A program made the position numbers and the translations under genes. The notes under the pieces were generated by a model. The model was not told the DNA's origin and made no database searches. It worked only from the letters and a program-made list of their open reading frames with translations. A DNA stretch of 64,000 bases from positions 124,001-188,000 of the forward strand of contig NZ_BQME02000001.1 of the NCBI RefSeq assembly GCF_022180385.2. The letters run 5' to 3'. Within the stretch, counting starts at the first letter, position 1, and every line of letters begins with the position of its first letter. The DNA is from Paenibacillus sp. L3-i20. GTDB taxonomy: Bacteria > Bacillota > Bacilli > Paenibacillales > Paenibacillaceae. Below, one piece after another: positions 1-10,367 of this stretch.

Positions 1-619
1 GCTTAATAATACCAGCTTTCTCCCCAGCGATCTCTTCAAGTGTATTGCCAAGACGATCCATATGATCATGCCCAATGTTAGTAATAACGGATAACACAGG
101 ATGGACTATATTCGTTACATCCATACGCCCGCCAAGGCCAGTTTCCCATACGACATAATCTGGATATACTACTCTGGCGAAATAAAGAATGGCTAGTGCA
201 GTCGATACTTCAAACATCGTCGGAGAACCAAGCTCAGTATCCGCAATAGCCTCTACATGGGGCTTCAGTTCATTGGCAAGAACACGAAGCGTTTCTTCTT
301 CGATGTCTTGGCCATTATATTGAAAACGATTCGTGAATTTAGTAATATATGGCGATGTAAATGTACCTACATCGTAACCGCTTTTCACTAGCACACTAGT
401 CAAATAAGCGCAAGTTGAACCTTTGCCATTTGTCCCAGCAACATGAATGAACTTAAGACGTCTATGAGGATTATTAAGTCGTTCCATCAAAGATGCTATT
501 CTATCGAGACCTGGACGAATGCCAAATGGTATAAGTCCAGTTATCCAATCTACAGCAGACTGATAGGAGGGAAGCGTATTTGCTTCCCCAAGTCCTTGTC
601 TATTTATATCTTCTATCAT
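1..619 (-). CDS. folC: FolC, folylpolyglutamate synthase / dihydrofolate synthase (5' part only)
   Basis: Only the N-terminal ~206 codons are inside the window; the gene runs off the left edge. FolC adds glutamate to dihydropteroate and to folates with ATP in the cytoplasm. The reading frame shows the Mur-ligase-type P-loop FIHVAGTNGKGSTCAYL near residue 60 and the family motif TFTSPYI shortly after. The ATG at 617-619 follows AGAAGG by nine bases; an in-frame TTG directly upstream is possible but less likely. It lies 29 bases after valS on the same strand, as in Bacillus (valS-folC), so the two are probably co-transcribed. The call is secure and only completeness is lacking. Confidence 0.93.
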   Translation of the reverse strand, partial: MIEDINRQGLGEANTLPSYQSAVDWITGLIPFGIRPGLDRIASLMERLNNPHRRLKFIHVAGTNGKGSTCAYLTSVLVKSGYDVGTFTSPYITKFTNRFQYNGQDIEEETLRVLANELKPHVEAIADTELGSPTMFEVSTALAILYFARVVYPDYVVWETGLGGRMDVTNIVHPVLSVITNIGHDHMDRLGNTLEEIAGEKAGIIK

Positions 620-648
620 CAATAGTTACCTTCTTCCGTTAGAAGCTA

Positions 649-3291
649 TTAACCACGTAATTCAGCAATTCTTGCCAACACTTTATCGCGCTTCTCCGCG
701 TAATCATTCATCTTAGCGCGTTCCTCGTCAATGACCTTTGCAGGAGCTTTAGCTACAAATCCTTCGTTGCTAAGCTTCTTCTCAACACGCTCAACTTCAG
801 CCGTCAATGTCTGATGTTCCTTCTCAAGGCGCACGATCTCTTGCGAGATATCAATCAAGCCAGCCAGTGGCAAGTATAGCTCCGCCCCTGTAATGATAGA
901 AGACATTGCTTTATCAGGAGCGCTAATATGTGTTCCTGTTTCTAACATGGAAGTTCCGCAGAACCGTTTAATAAACTCTTCATTGCGAGTCAAAATAGCA
1001 GCTTCTGCTTCTCCAGCTGGCTTAATCAATAGCTCAACTTTTTTGCTCATTGGCACGTTTACTTCAGCACGGATATTGCGCACGGAACGAATCATTTCCA
1101 TAAGCAGTTCCATTTCTTTCACTGCTTCAGGAGCTTCAAGCTGCGCTTCAAATACAGGCCATGATGCAAGTGTAATTGTCTCGCCTTCATGAGGAAGATG
1201 CTGCCATATTTCTTCACTGATAAATGGCATGAATGGATGAATAAGACGCTGCGTACGATCTAGCACGTATGCAATCACCGATTGTGTTGCACGTTTTGCC
1301 GCCTCGTCCGTTCCATTCAAGCTAAGTTTCGAGAACTCGATATACCAGTCGCAAAGATCGTCCCAAATAAAGTTATAAAGGACACGACCTGTTTCACCGA
1401 ACTCGTATCCATCAATAAGACGGGTAACGTCACGAACAGTCTCATTTAAGCGATGAAGAATCCAACGATCTGCTGTTCCGAGCTTCACGTCTATATTAAT
1501 ATCTTCCGCACGGAAACCTTCCAAGTTCATAAGCGCAAAACGGGAAGCATTCCATATTTTGTTCGCAAAGTTGCGAGCCTGTTCTACTTTCTCCAAGCGG
1601 AAACGCAAGTCTTGACCTGGCGTACTGCTCGTCGAGATCATGAAACGCATCGCATCTGCACCGTATTGCTCGATAATGTCAAGCGGATCAATACCATTTC
1701 CAAGTGACTTCGACATCTTCTGTCCGTCTTTGTCACGAACGAGACCATGTATAAGAACATCCTTAAACGGCATTTCATCCGTAAACTCAAGAGCAGTAAA
1801 GATCATACGTGCAACCCAGAAATAAATGATATCGTAGCCCGTAACGAGCACATCTGTTGGGTAAAAACGTTTTAAATCATTTGTTTCATCAGGCCAGCCA
1901 AGCGTCGAGAACGGCCAAAGAGCTGAACTGAACCATGTATCCAAAACATCATTGTCTTGGCGAAGATGGTCGCCTGCCATATCGTCACGAGAAACGTGCA
2001 TCTCTCCTGTTGAATCATCGTACCAAGCTGGGATGCGGTGACCCCACCATAATTGTCTGGAAATACACCAGTCGTGTACATTTTCGATCCAGTTCAAATA
2101 CACTTTTTCAAATCGTTCAGGTACAAACTTCGCGCCTTTGCCCGACTTCTGAGCTGCAATCGCAGCTTCTGCAAGAGGTTTCATCGCAACGAACCATTGT
2201 GTGGACAAATATGGCTCTACAACAGCACCAGAACGCTCGCTATGTCCAACTTGATGCACGTGATCTTCAATTTTGATGCAAACGCCTTGCTCTTGCAAAT
2301 CTTTAATAAGCTGCTTGCGGCAATCAAAGCGGTCCATACCTTGATAAGGACCTGCTTCCGCATTCATCGTCCCAGACTCATCCATAACAATAATTTGCGG
2401 CAAACTATGGCGTGCGCCAACTTCAAAGTCATTAGGATCGTGCGCAGGTGTAATCTTAACAGCACCTGATCCAAATTCCTTCTCAACATACTCATCGCCA
2501 ATAATCGGTATTTCTCTGCCAACAATCGGCAATACGATCATTGAGCCAATCAAATGTTTGTAACGATCGTCTTCTGGATGAACAGCAACTGCTGTATCGC
2601 CAAGCATCGTTTCCGGACGTGTCGTTGCAACTGTGATGTGACCTGATCCATCTTTAAGCGGATATTGAAGATGGTACAAGTGACCGTTTATTTCTTTATG
2701 TTCAACTTCGATATCCGATAGTGCGGTGCGCGCTGCCGGGTCCCAGTTAATAATTTTTTTGCCGCGATAGATTAAGCCTTTTTCGTATAACTTAACGAAT
2801 ACTTCGCGAACTGCCTTTGACAGTCCTTCATCCAAAGTAAAACGTTCTCTTGAATAATCGAGAGAAAGACCCATCTTCGCCCATTGCTCGTGAATCGTAT
2901 CTGCATATTGATCTTTCCACTCCCATACTTTCTCAAGGAATGCTTCGCGTCCTAGATCATGGCGGGTTTGCCCTTGCTCGCGGAGCTTCTGCTCCACCTT
3001 CGTTTGAGTTGCAATTCCTGCATGGTCAGTACCAGGCAGCCAAAGCGTATCAAAACCTTGCATTCTTTTGGTACGTATCAAAATATCCTGCAACGTAAAA
3101 TCAAGCGCATGACCGATATGCAGCATTCCAGTAACGTTTGGTGGCGGAATAACAATCGTATATGTCTCTGCTTCAGGTCGTTTACCTGCTTCAAAGTAAT
3201 TACCTTTTACCCAGTAATCATACCATTTTTGTTCTGCCGCTTTAGGATCATAGGTCGTAGGCATTGCCGGTTTGATTTCGTTATCTGACAT
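649..3291 (-). CDS. valS: Valyl-tRNA synthetase
   Basis: Class I aminoacyl-tRNA synthetase that charges tRNA-Val. The 880-residue length is normal. HIGH is present at about residues 58-61 (GMLHIGHAL) and KMSKS near residue 525 ([10 protein letters not shown]). The large CP1 editing domain lies between them, and a C-terminal coiled arm ([21 protein letters not shown]) closes the protein. I place the start at the ATG at 3291, because GGAGG precedes it at good spacing; the open frame extends 11 codons further upstream, into the terminator end of the leader. Expression should be set by the T-box leader directly upstream, and folC follows closely. Confidence 0.97.
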   Translation of the reverse strand: MSDNEIKPAMPTTYDPKAAEQKWYDYWVKGNYFEAGKRPEAETYTIVIPPPNVTGMLHIGHALDFTLQDILIRTKRMQGFDTLWLPGTDHAGIATQTKVEQKLREQGQTRHDLGREAFLEKVWEWKDQYADTIHEQWAKMGLSLDYSRERFTLDEGLSKAVREVFVKLYEKGLIYRGKKIINWDPAARTALSDIEVEHKEINGHLYHLQYPLKDGSGHITVATTRPETMLGDTAVAVHPEDDRYKHLIGSMIVLPIVGREIPIIGDEYVEKEFGSGAVKITPAHDPNDFEVGARHSLPQIIVMDESGTMNAEAGPYQGMDRFDCRKQLIKDLQEQGVCIKIEDHVHQVGHSERSGAVVEPYLSTQWFVAMKPLAEAAIAAQKSGKGAKFVPERFEKVYLNWIENVHDWCISRQLWWGHRIPAWYDDSTGEMHVSRDDMAGDHLRQDNDVLDTWFSSALWPFSTLGWPDETNDLKRFYPTDVLVTGYDIIYFWVARMIFTALEFTDEMPFKDVLIHGLVRDKDGQKMSKSLGNGIDPLDIIEQYGADAMRFMISTSSTPGQDLRFRLEKVEQARNFANKIWNASRFALMNLEGFRAEDINIDVKLGTADRWILHRLNETVRDVTRLIDGYEFGETGRVLYNFIWDDLCDWYIEFSKLSLNGTDEAAKRATQSVIAYVLDRTQRLIHPFMPFISEEIWQHLPHEGETITLASWPVFEAQLEAPEAVKEMELLMEMIRSVRNIRAEVNVPMSKKVELLIKPAGEAEAAILTRNEEFIKRFCGTSMLETGTHISAPDKAMSSIITGAELYLPLAGLIDISQEIVRLEKEHQTLTAEVERVEKKLSNEGFVAKAPAKVIDEERAKMNDYAEKRDKVLARIAELRG

Positions 3292-3324
3292 TCGTTTCCA
3301 TCCTCCACAAGTCGTTCTAAACAA

Positions 3325-3600
3325 ACAAAAAAACCTTTCGTCCTATTGATAAAGGACGAAAGGTCAAGCTTCCGTGGTACCACCTTTGTTCCGCATGAAA
3401 CTTAGATCACACGGCACTCGAACAGATAACGGCTGCTACCGGCCTAATCTAGACGGAGCGCTAGCCGCTCACGTTTCAATCGGGCAACTCCGGGGCGACC
3501 CGTATGCAGTCACATCCTGCAGAACCTCTCAGCGTAACGGTTCCACTCTCTGAAGGCTCGCTGCGTACTATTCCCCTTCAACGTTGTTGAAACATATATA
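3325..3600 (-). ncRNA. T-box leader of valS
   Basis: A tRNA-sensing riboswitch for valS. The conserved T-box sequence AAGGTGGTACCACGG is read on the minus strand at about 3371-3387 and is followed by a perfect terminator hairpin (3334-3363) with a T run. The base of Stem I can pair GTTTCAA with TTGAAAC. A specifier bulge between GGGG/CCCC and GCAG/CTGC contains AGTA on one side and GTC followed by a purine on the other. The GTC (3497-3499) is a valine codon, which fits the gene it controls. In the family, uncharged tRNA-Val stabilises the antiterminator. Stem I pairing was done by eye; the T-box motif and terminator are unambiguous. Confidence 0.93.
3334..3363 (-). terminator. T-box terminator hairpin before valS
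   Basis: Inverted repeat CCTTTCGTCC / GGACGAAAGG with a ten-base loop, followed on the minus strand by a run of seven T. It ends about 43 bases upstream of the valS ATG and is the regulated terminator of the T-box leader. Confidence 0.92.
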
Positions 3601-3606
3601 TGTTTA

Positions 3607-3635
3607 ATCATACCTTTGTTCGCGAAAGTAGTCAA
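3607..3635 (-). promoter_or_regulatory. SigA-type promoter of the valS T-box leader
   Basis: TTGACT (3630-3635) and TATGAT (3607-3612) are separated by exactly 17 bases on the minus strand. The predicted transcript start near 3600 puts the T-box Stem I at the 5' end, as expected. Confidence 0.8.
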
Positions 3636-3727
3636 CCTGATCCCTTAAAGCCCATAGTTTCCTAGTGGTTGTAACTTTTAATCGCTGTTAAAAAGGATGG
3701 TTTCCCCCGCTTATTCCGTAATGTTAT

Positions 3728-3952
3728 TTATGACTTGTCTAGTGGAACACTACTTCCTTTTTGGCCGCCCCAGTGATCTTTACGTGAACCATCTGAATAT
3801 GGTGTACCGCCAATAATAGCGAGTGCAATCACATTTAAGCAAAGACCAAGACCGAACCACAGGAGCGGACTTTTTCCTCTTTTTACAGCCATGTAAGCAC
3901 AAGATGACGCAATAATTAATACGGGTATAATTAATTCCCAGACACTATTCAT
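3728..3952 (-). CDS. Small two-helix membrane protein of unknown function
   Basis: A 74-residue protein starting MNSVWELIIPVLI. Two hydrophobic stretches (about residues 5-20 and 29-47) flank a short basic loop (KRGKSP), giving a helical hairpin, and the tail is polar and charged. The ATG at 3952 follows AAGGAG at nine bases; the open frame begins 13 codons upstream without such a site. It sits alone between spoVID and the valS promoter. No family was recognised. It may be a small accessory membrane protein, but nothing in the sequence defines a role. Confidence 0.6.
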   Translation of the reverse strand: MNSVWELIIPVLIIASSCAYMAVKRGKSPLLWFGLGLCLNVIALAIIGGTPYSDGSRKDHWGGQKGSSVPLDKS

Positions 3953-4069
3953 TTGTTGACACTCCTTAGCACATTCTAAGTCTAATAACAATTATATCAT
4001 GGAGCGGGACTCATGCGTATGACTTCAAAAACTTAACGTTTCTTCGTATTTGCCACAAAGAAAAGGGAC

Positions 4070-4103
4070 GTCCCAAAAGCCATCAATCGATGACTTTTGG
4101 GAC
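4070..4103 (-). terminator. Terminator downstream of spoVID
   Basis: Near-perfect inverted repeat GTCCCAAAAG...CTTTTGGGAC with inner GATG/CATC pairing, followed on the minus strand by CCCTTTTCTTTG. It lies 33 bases after the spoVID stop. Confidence 0.75.
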
Positions 4104-4136
4104 AGCCCCCTACTTTACTGCTATTAAATAAAACAC

Positions 4137-5417
4137 TTAAGGGATATACAACAACTGTCCTTCCGCAACTGCTGATTCATGCAGTCCGTTACGTATGAGC
4201 AGTTCCCTTGGATTAAGGCTATAACGCAATGCGATCTGCTCTAATGTCTCTTCCCGCTGAACGATGCACATCTTTATTTTGCGGAATGCATTATCCTCAG
4301 ATTGCTTACTGAGAAATAACCTCTTCCATTCAATCTCTTCTTCAACAGCATTAGCACGAGCAGCCTCTTCCGCTTGTTGGACCGATTTACTCTGCTCAAC
4401 GGCTTCACGTGCTGCTTGCTCTCGCTTGCTTGATTGAAGGAGTGTACGGAACCCGAGATTGGATTGACCTTCGTCACTTGCCCCGGTAGGCTTACCTGCA
4501 AATGCAATCTGTACTTCCTGCTGTTTTTTAGTCCCTTGTTCTTGTTCTCCTTGCTGAACTACTTCCCCTTGCAGGACTTCTTCTACTACTTGCAAATTCG
4601 CATCATTTCGGGATAGTTCCCACTCACTTTCCAGCTCTGAGTTCGGCAAAAGAACTTCCTCTGATGTACGCTCCAATAACTGCTGCGATTCATAATCTGA
4701 TAGACTACTATCAGGCTGATGTAGAGGTTGATGTAGAGGCTGCTGATTAGCATTCCAGTGCAACCAGCTCTCTTGACTCGCTTGCTCGGATGCCAAAAAC
4801 AATTCTCGTTCCTCTTCACTAATTTGCGCTAACTCTTCATGCCCCGTTATGTAATGCTGCTCTTGTACCTGCTCATCAGCATGTCTACCTTCTGTACCTG
4901 CTTCATAATGATGTTGGTGAGATTCCGCTAGTTGAGCAACTTCATATTGTTCTGATGCAGAGATGAACCCCTGTTGTCCGAAGTTTTCACGCTGATGAAC
5001 CGCGGTAAAGGACTCATCCGCCCATTGCCCATTATTATGCTCCTCCGCTGATTCTACAGTGATTCCTCTAAGGGACAATACCCCCGTAATATTCAATGTT
5101 CGGGCAGACAATAAATCTACGTCAAAATTGTCGATCTCAATGGAGATGTCATCCAGTCTAGATACGCGGTTCATCGGTAAAGAAATTTCGACTGGAATCC
5201 AATGTTCGAGTGTCAAAGGACCTCCAATTCCACCTTGACCGCGATAAATACCGCTTAGGAGCAACTGTCCCCTTAATATAGCTTGGTCCCCTTGATCAAT
5301 CACTTGGATACGAGGTACTAATTCAATTTCTTCCAGCTCATCAATTGCTGCAACATCGTCTGGTAAATGGACTCGCTCGTATACATCAAAGCGTAAACCG
5401 TTCGACTGATTAGACAT
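4137..5417 (-). CDS. spoVID: SpoVID-like spore coat assembly protein with C-terminal LysM
   Basis: A 426-residue protein. The N-terminal ~130 residues form a beta-rich, acidic domain (RFDVYERVHLPDDV; VIDQGDQAILRGQLLLSGIYRG). The middle (about 140-370) is low-complexity, rich in Glu and Gln, with short repeats such as HQPLHQPLHQP. The last ~45 residues are a LysM module (REETLEQIALRYSLNPRELLIRN). In Bacillus, SpoVID encases the forespore with coat proteins and lies next to hemL. Here it is in the same neighbourhood, two genes after hemL. The start ATG follows GGGAGG at eight bases. The middle is poorly conserved in the family, so the call rests on both ends and on context. Confidence 0.85.
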   Translation of the reverse strand: MSNQSNGLRFDVYERVHLPDDVAAIDELEEIELVPRIQVIDQGDQAILRGQLLLSGIYRGQGGIGGPLTLEHWIPVEISLPMNRVSRLDDISIEIDNFDVDLLSARTLNITGVLSLRGITVESAEEHNNGQWADESFTAVHQRENFGQQGFISASEQYEVAQLAESHQHHYEAGTEGRHADEQVQEQHYITGHEELAQISEEERELFLASEQASQESWLHWNANQQPLHQPLHQPDSSLSDYESQQLLERTSEEVLLPNSELESEWELSRNDANLQVVEEVLQGEVVQQGEQEQGTKKQQEVQIAFAGKPTGASDEGQSNLGFRTLLQSSKREQAAREAVEQSKSVQQAEEAARANAVEEEIEWKRLFLSKQSEDNAFRKIKMCIVQREETLEQIALRYSLNPRELLIRNGLHESAVAEGQLLYIP

Positions 5418-5474
5418 GCCATATTCCTCCCTTCTCGTACTGAATGCTTGGGCTAGCTATACATTCACTACTTA

Positions 5475-5503
5475 TCTATATGGTAGATAAGGCAGGAGCA
5501 TGA
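5475..5503 (-). promoter_or_regulatory. Possible SigE-type promoter of spoVID
   Basis: On the minus strand TCATGCT (5497-5503) and CATATAGA (5475-5482) lie 14 bases apart. This partly matches the mother-cell SigE pattern (kmATATT, 14-15 bases, CATACAmT), about five of seven and five of eight positions. The position, 58 bases before the spoVID ATG, is right for a mother-cell coat gene. This is suggestive only. Confidence 0.3.
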
Positions 5504-5515
5504 CTGTCTTTTTCG

Positions 5516-6487
5516 TCAAGGATGAACTATGCCTGCTAACTTTTGCAACCAAGTCGGCCAAGGAGCAGGTACATTAATTCGATTACCTGTAAGCGGATGG
5601 TCAAATTGCAGTTCTTCACCATGCAGCGCCTGATGTCCAAGCTCTTTGGAAGAGCCGCCATATAAAGTATCGCCCACTAATGGATGTCCAATATGACTCA
5701 TATGGATTCGTATTTGATGTGTTCTTCCGGTCTCAAGTTGGACTCTTACTACAGTCAAATTCTCTCTCTGCTCAATAACCTCATAATGAGTAATCGCAGA
5801 ATCTCCGTGCGGCGTAACTCGCCTCTTGGCAGAATGATGCCTGTCTTTACCAATCGGCTGATTAATTGTGCCAGCGTTACGCTTCATCCGACCCTGTACA
5901 ACGGCAATGTAGATTCTGCCAATCAACTTTTCACGCATCGCTTCATCGAGTCTGAGCTGAGCCAAGTCATTTTTGGAATAGAGCACTGGTCCCGAGGTAT
6001 CGTCATCGAGTCGATGAATGTGTCGAACAGGCAATGGGTCTTTCTTCAGTATCATGTGTCTTGCAACTGCTTCATCCAGCATACCCGTCTGCCCCTCGTA
6101 GGAAGCATGTACAGGCATCCCCGCTGGTTTATTTATAACGAGGCAATAGTCATCCTCATATAGAAGTGGTGGAATAGCAGCATCCATGTTCTTTAGTGCA
6201 TTGCAATACAGTTTATCCTTAGACATATTCAGAGCAGGGAAGGCATGAAGTAGAACTTGATCATCCTGCCACTTGATTCCTCCAACTGAAAATATCCGAT
6301 TTACCCACTTTAACGGGAAAAAGGAATGGGCCAGAAGCCACTGCCGCACAAGATGCGGATGGCTGCCGGCCCGTGGCTGTGCAAGCTCATGAGAGGGAGC
6401 GCTGTATGCAGGATCAAGGATGATTCCATCCATGTCCAGTACAAGCCACTCTCCCTTTCGTATTACATATTGATTAAGCATGAGCAT
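5516..6487 (-). CDS. RluA-family pseudouridine synthase
   Basis: A 323-residue RNA pseudouridine synthase. The catalytic motif HRLDDDTSG lies at residues 158-166, with Asp161 as the expected nucleophile. A later block, GRTHQIRIHMSHIGHPLVGD, is typical of RluA/RluC/RluD enzymes. The first ~95 residues could hold a degenerate S4-like RNA-binding domain. The ATG follows AGGAGG at ten bases. It lies between hemL and spoVID on the same strand, 24 bases after the hemL stop, so it may be a distal member of the hem operon. The RNA substrate (rRNA or tRNA) cannot be read from the sequence. Confidence 0.88.
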   Translation of the reverse strand: MLMLNQYVIRKGEWLVLDMDGIILDPAYSAPSHELAQPRAGSHPHLVRQWLLAHSFFPLKWVNRIFSVGGIKWQDDQVLLHAFPALNMSKDKLYCNALKNMDAAIPPLLYEDDYCLVINKPAGMPVHASYEGQTGMLDEAVARHMILKKDPLPVRHIHRLDDDTSGPVLYSKNDLAQLRLDEAMREKLIGRIYIAVVQGRMKRNAGTINQPIGKDRHHSAKRRVTPHGDSAITHYEVIEQRENLTVVRVQLETGRTHQIRIHMSHIGHPLVGDTLYGGSSKELGHQALHGEELQFDHPLTGNRINVPAPWPTWLQKLAGIVHP

Positions 6488-6511
6488 TAAAACTAAGCCT
6501 CCTAGCTTTCT

Positions 6512-7813
6512 TTACAAACGACTCAGAGCTTCGTCATTCGCTGCGATCGTTGCAGTAATATCAGCGTCACTATGAACCGCCGATACAAACATGCCTTCGA
6601 ACTGAGATGGTGCTACACTTACGCCAAGATCAAGCATAGAAGAGAAATAAGCTTTGAACTTCTCTAAATCAGCTGTCTTAGCTGTATCGTAGTTAATAAC
6701 TACTTTGTCCGTGAAGAATGGACATACCATGGAGCCAACTCGATTGATTGTTGTTTCTACACCATGCTTGCTCGCATTCGCCTCAAAGCCAAGTTGCAAT
6801 TTCACCGCTTGCCTCTCAAGCTGCTGGTATGTTTCAGGAGTTAACAGTTTCAACGTCGTATAACCTGCTGCCATCGCAAGTGGGTTACCTGAGAGCGTCC
6901 CAGCTTGATAGATTGGACCACTTGGTGCCATCATTTCCATCAATTCACGTCTACCACCGTATGCCCCAACTGGCAAACCTCCGCCAATTACTTTACCGAA
7001 GCATGTCAGATCCGGCTTTATGTCAAAAAGACCCTGTGCACACTGATAGCCTACGCGGAAACCAGTCATAACTTCATCAAAAATTAAGACACTTCCATAA
7101 TGAGTCGTTATATCTCGCAACCCTTGAAGGAAACCAGGCAACGGAGGTACAACACCCATATTTCCTGCAATTGGTTCGACAATGACACAAGCAATTTCTT
7201 CACCAAAACGTTCGAATGCAAGCTTTACGGATTCGATATCGTTATAAGGAACCGTAATCGTATGTGATGCTACATGCTCAGGCACGCCCGGACTGTCTGG
7301 CAGTCCTAGTGTCGCAACACCTGAACCAGCTTTTATTAGCAAGCTATCAGCATGACCATGGTATGAGCCCTCGAATTTCATTATTTTACTGCGCTTCGTA
7401 TAGCCGCGCGCAAGGCGGATAGCGCTCATCGTTGCTTCTGTACCTGAGTTCACCATACGCACTACATCTACAGATGGGACTCGTTCACATACAAGCTCCG
7501 CCATCAATGTTTCAAGTTCAGTAGGAGCTCCAAAGCTTGTTCCTTTTTCCGCAGTTTTGCGAATTGCTTCGACTACTTCCGGATGAGCATGTCCCATAAT
7601 GAGCGGACCCCAAGAAGCAACATAATCAATATATTCATTACCATCAATATCATAAACACGGCTTCCTTTGCCGCGTTCCATATATACAGGTGTAAGACCT
7701 ACCGATTTGAATGCACGTACTGGACTGTTTACTCCGCCAGGGATAACTTTCTTAGCTCTAGCAAAAGCTGCAGCAGAACGTTCATCTTTCCTTACCCGAG
7801 TCTCTTCTCCCAT
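6512..7813 (-). CDS. hemL: Glutamate-1-semialdehyde 2,1-aminomutase
   Basis: PLP enzyme that converts glutamate-1-semialdehyde to 5-aminolevulinate, the second step of the C5 tetrapyrrole route. 433 residues. The cofactor lysine is K274 in [16 protein letters not shown], and DEVMTGFR lies at 246-253. The ATG at 7813 is chosen because AGGAG stands nine bases before it. A longer frame to 7837 would overlap hemB and lacks a site. It is the last hem gene of the operon, two bases after hemB. Confidence 0.96.
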   Translation of the reverse strand: MGEETRVRKDERSAAAFARAKKVIPGGVNSPVRAFKSVGLTPVYMERGKGSRVYDIDGNEYIDYVASWGPLIMGHAHPEVVEAIRKTAEKGTSFGAPTELETLMAELVCERVPSVDVVRMVNSGTEATMSAIRLARGYTKRSKIMKFEGSYHGHADSLLIKAGSGVATLGLPDSPGVPEHVASHTITVPYNDIESVKLAFERFGEEIACVIVEPIAGNMGVVPPLPGFLQGLRDITTHYGSVLIFDEVMTGFRVGYQCAQGLFDIKPDLTCFGKVIGGGLPVGAYGGRRELMEMMAPSGPIYQAGTLSGNPLAMAAGYTTLKLLTPETYQQLERQAVKLQLGFEANASKHGVETTINRVGSMVCPFFTDKVVINYDTAKTADLEKFKAYFSSMLDLGVSVAPSQFEGMFVSAVHSDADITATIAANDEALSRL

Positions 7814-7815
7814 GA

Positions 7816-8814
7816 CTACACTTCTCCTCTCAGCCATCTTGCAGCATCTTTGGCGTGATATGTAATTATAATATCCGCACCTGCGCGCTTCATACTAGTC
7901 AACTTCTCAAGTACAATGGAACGCTCATCAATCCAACCATTTGCTGCCGCTGCTTTGACCATCGAATATTCAGCACTTACGTTATAAGCTACTACTGGAA
8001 GGTCGAATTGTTCCTTAAGCAATTTAATAATATCCAAATAAGCGAGTGCTGGTTTAACCATCAGCATATCTGCGCCCTCAGCAACATCCGATTGGGCCTC
8101 ACGAAGCGCTTCTCTTGTATTAGCTGGGTCCATTTGGTACGTTTTACGATCCCCGAACTGTGGAGCAGAATGAGCTGCGTCTCTAAACGGTCCGTAAAAT
8201 GCTGAAGCATACTTCACGGAATATGACATAATCGCAATGTCACTAAAACCTGCTTCGTCTAAACCGGCTCTTATCGCATCTACGAACCCATCCATCATGT
8301 TGGAAGGAGCAATTACATCAGCGCCTGCCTTCGCTTGGGATACAGCTGTACGTACTAGCAACTCAAGTGATCTGTCGTTATCAACAACCGCAGTCCCTGT
8401 CGCATCATCGAGATGAACGATACCGCAATGACCATGATCAGTAAACTGGCATAGACAAGTATCAGCAACGACTAGAAGTTCAGGTGCCCAGCCCTTTACC
8501 GCTCTAATCGCTTGCTGCACAATACCATTTGTATCATATGCGGAAGATCCAACTGCATCTTTATAGTCTGGTACTCCAAACAACAATACAGACTTAATAC
8601 CTGTTGCAACAACATCATTAATTTCTTCTTCAAGTAAATCCATCGAAAGATGGAACACGCCAGGCATAGAAGGAATTTCCGCCTTCACACCATTACCATG
8701 AGTTACAAAAATCGGGTATATAAAGTCATCGGCACTTAGCACCGTTTCACGAACCATACTTCTTAATGCTGCTGTCCTACGGAGTCTGCGATGTCTAACA
8801 ATTGGGAAACTCAT
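7816..8814 (-). CDS. hemB: Delta-aminolevulinic acid dehydratase (porphobilinogen synthase)
   Basis: Condenses two 5-aminolevulinate molecules to porphobilinogen. 332 residues. It has the cysteine-type zinc site (C120, C122 and C130 in [13 protein letters not shown]), so a zinc-dependent enzyme is expected. The two active-site lysines are K201 (MSYSVKYAS) and K254 ([12 protein letters not shown]). Two bases separate its start from the upstream cobA/hemD stop, showing tight operon packing. Confidence 0.97.
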   Translation of the reverse strand: MSFPIVRHRRLRRTAALRSMVRETVLSADDFIYPIFVTHGNGVKAEIPSMPGVFHLSMDLLEEEINDVVATGIKSVLLFGVPDYKDAVGSSAYDTNGIVQQAIRAVKGWAPELLVVADTCLCQFTDHGHCGIVHLDDATGTAVVDNDRSLELLVRTAVSQAKAGADVIAPSNMMDGFVDAIRAGLDEAGFSDIAIMSYSVKYASAFYGPFRDAAHSAPQFGDRKTYQMDPANTREALREAQSDVAEGADMLMVKPALAYLDIIKLLKEQFDLPVVAYNVSAEYSMVKAAAANGWIDERSIVLEKLTSMKRAGADIIITYHAKDAARWLRGEV

Positions 8815-8816
8815 CC

Positions 8817-10364
8817 TTACATTCTCCTTTTTTCGTTATAATTTATTATAGCCTCAAGCAAACTATCTATTGTAGAAGCTTCTGCCTCCACCGTTAATTG
8901 AAGACCCGCATCTATAATCGTTTTGGACGTGATCGGTCCTATGCTAGCGATAGGGATTCCTGCCAGCAACTTCACAGGATCTTCAAACCCTCTGCGTCTC
9001 AGCAATTCAAGCAAATTCGTTACAGTCGACGAACTCGTAAAAGTAATCATGCCGATACTGCCCTCACGAATCCACTCTAGCGCCAGTTCATCTTGAAACG
9101 TCGCTATTACCGTTTCATAAACATCAATTTCGACCGGCTCTACTCCCCATCTGCGAAGTTCACTTGGGAGAACATCGCGAGCAAGATCACCGCGTGGCAA
9201 CAATGCTTTTTCACCTGCAAGCAACTTGCCTTCTAAACTTTCAAGCAACGATTCCGCATGAAACTTCACTGGTAATTCCTCGACGGTTAAACCTCTATCC
9301 ATTAGCGCCTCAGCCGTCTTAGGTCCAACTGCCACAATTTTTGCCCCATGGAATCGTCTCACATCAATATTAAATCGTCTTAAGAAATTAAAGAAATAAA
9401 TAACACCATTTACACTTGTAAACATTAACCATTGATAACTTTCCGCTGCTTCCAAATGTGTACGAAGTGCTTCAAGTTCTTCTGGCTCCGAAGGTTCGCG
9501 GGTTTCAATGACAGGAAACTCGCAAGGTTCTCCACCCAAATCTTCAATTCGATCAGCAAGCTCGCTTGCTTGTGCTCTTGCACGAGTAACAAGAACTCGC
9601 ATGCCAAATAACGGTTTCGATTCATACCAGCGAAGCTTATCTCTTTGCAACACAACATCACCAACAACGATAACAGCCGGCGGCTGGAAATTAGCCGCTT
9701 TAACGATTGCTTCGATCGTCTCAAGCGTCCCAACTATCGTCTTCTGCTCTATTCTTGTCCCCCAACGGATTAAGGCAACAGGGGTGTGCTTTGGTTTGCC
9801 ATGGCGAATTAACTGGTCTGCAATATAGCCGATTTTGGCTACTCCCATTAAAAATATTAACGTTCCAGTAGCATTTGTAACTTTATCCCAATGAATGGAT
9901 TTGTCCAGTTTATCTGGGCTCTCATGACCTGTAACAATCGAGAGAGAGGAAGCATGGTCTCGGTGGGTAACTGGAATTCCTGCATAGGCTGGAACTGCTA
10001 TAGCCGACGTAATACCTGGTACGATATCGAATGTAATGCCATTGTCATACAGTAGCTCTGCTTCTTCCCCTACACGTCCAAAAATGGTAGGATCTCCGCC
10101 CTTTAAGCGAGTAACTGTTTTGCCCGCAAGTGCCAAATCTACAAGAAGCTGATTAATTTCCTCCTGCTTCATCGTATGTCTGTCAGGCAATTTACCTACA
10201 TATATGAGTTCTGTCCCCGGCTTAACATGCTGCAGCAATCTCGGACTGGCTAATCGATCATAAACAACGACATCGCATTCCTTCAAACATTGCAAGCCGC
10301 GCACAGTAATAAGCTTAGGATCTCCGGGACCCGCACCAACCAAATAAACCTTCCCCGTGTTCAT
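8817..10364 (-). CDS. cobA/hemD: Fused uroporphyrinogen-III C-methyltransferase / uroporphyrinogen-III synthase
   Basis: A 515-residue two-domain protein. Residues 1 to ~250 are a CobA/SUMT methyltransferase ([31 protein letters not shown]), which makes precorrin-2 from uroporphyrinogen III using SAM. Residues ~255-515 are HemD ([30 protein letters not shown]), which cyclises hydroxymethylbilane to uroporphyrinogen III. HemD's product is CobA's substrate, so the fusion puts the heme/siroheme branch point in one polypeptide. Such fusions are known in several Firmicutes. No frameshift or stop was seen at the joint. The gene lies three bases after hemC. Confidence 0.94.
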   Translation of the reverse strand: MNTGKVYLVGAGPGDPKLITVRGLQCLKECDVVVYDRLASPRLLQHVKPGTELIYVGKLPDRHTMKQEEINQLLVDLALAGKTVTRLKGGDPTIFGRVGEEAELLYDNGITFDIVPGITSAIAVPAYAGIPVTHRDHASSLSIVTGHESPDKLDKSIHWDKVTNATGTLIFLMGVAKIGYIADQLIRHGKPKHTPVALIRWGTRIEQKTIVGTLETIEAIVKAANFQPPAVIVVGDVVLQRDKLRWYESKPLFGMRVLVTRARAQASELADRIEDLGGEPCEFPVIETREPSEPEELEALRTHLEAAESYQWLMFTSVNGVIYFFNFLRRFNIDVRRFHGAKIVAVGPKTAEALMDRGLTVEELPVKFHAESLLESLEGKLLAGEKALLPRGDLARDVLPSELRRWGVEPVEIDVYETVIATFQDELALEWIREGSIGMITFTSSSTVTNLLELLRRRGFEDPVKLLAGIPIASIGPITSKTIIDAGLQLTVEAEASTIDSLLEAIINYNEKRRM

Positions 10365-10367
10365 TTG

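Noticed and set aside
3325..3600. Novel RNA upstream of valS
   Set aside because: The T-box motif, terminator and GUC specifier make it a standard T-box.
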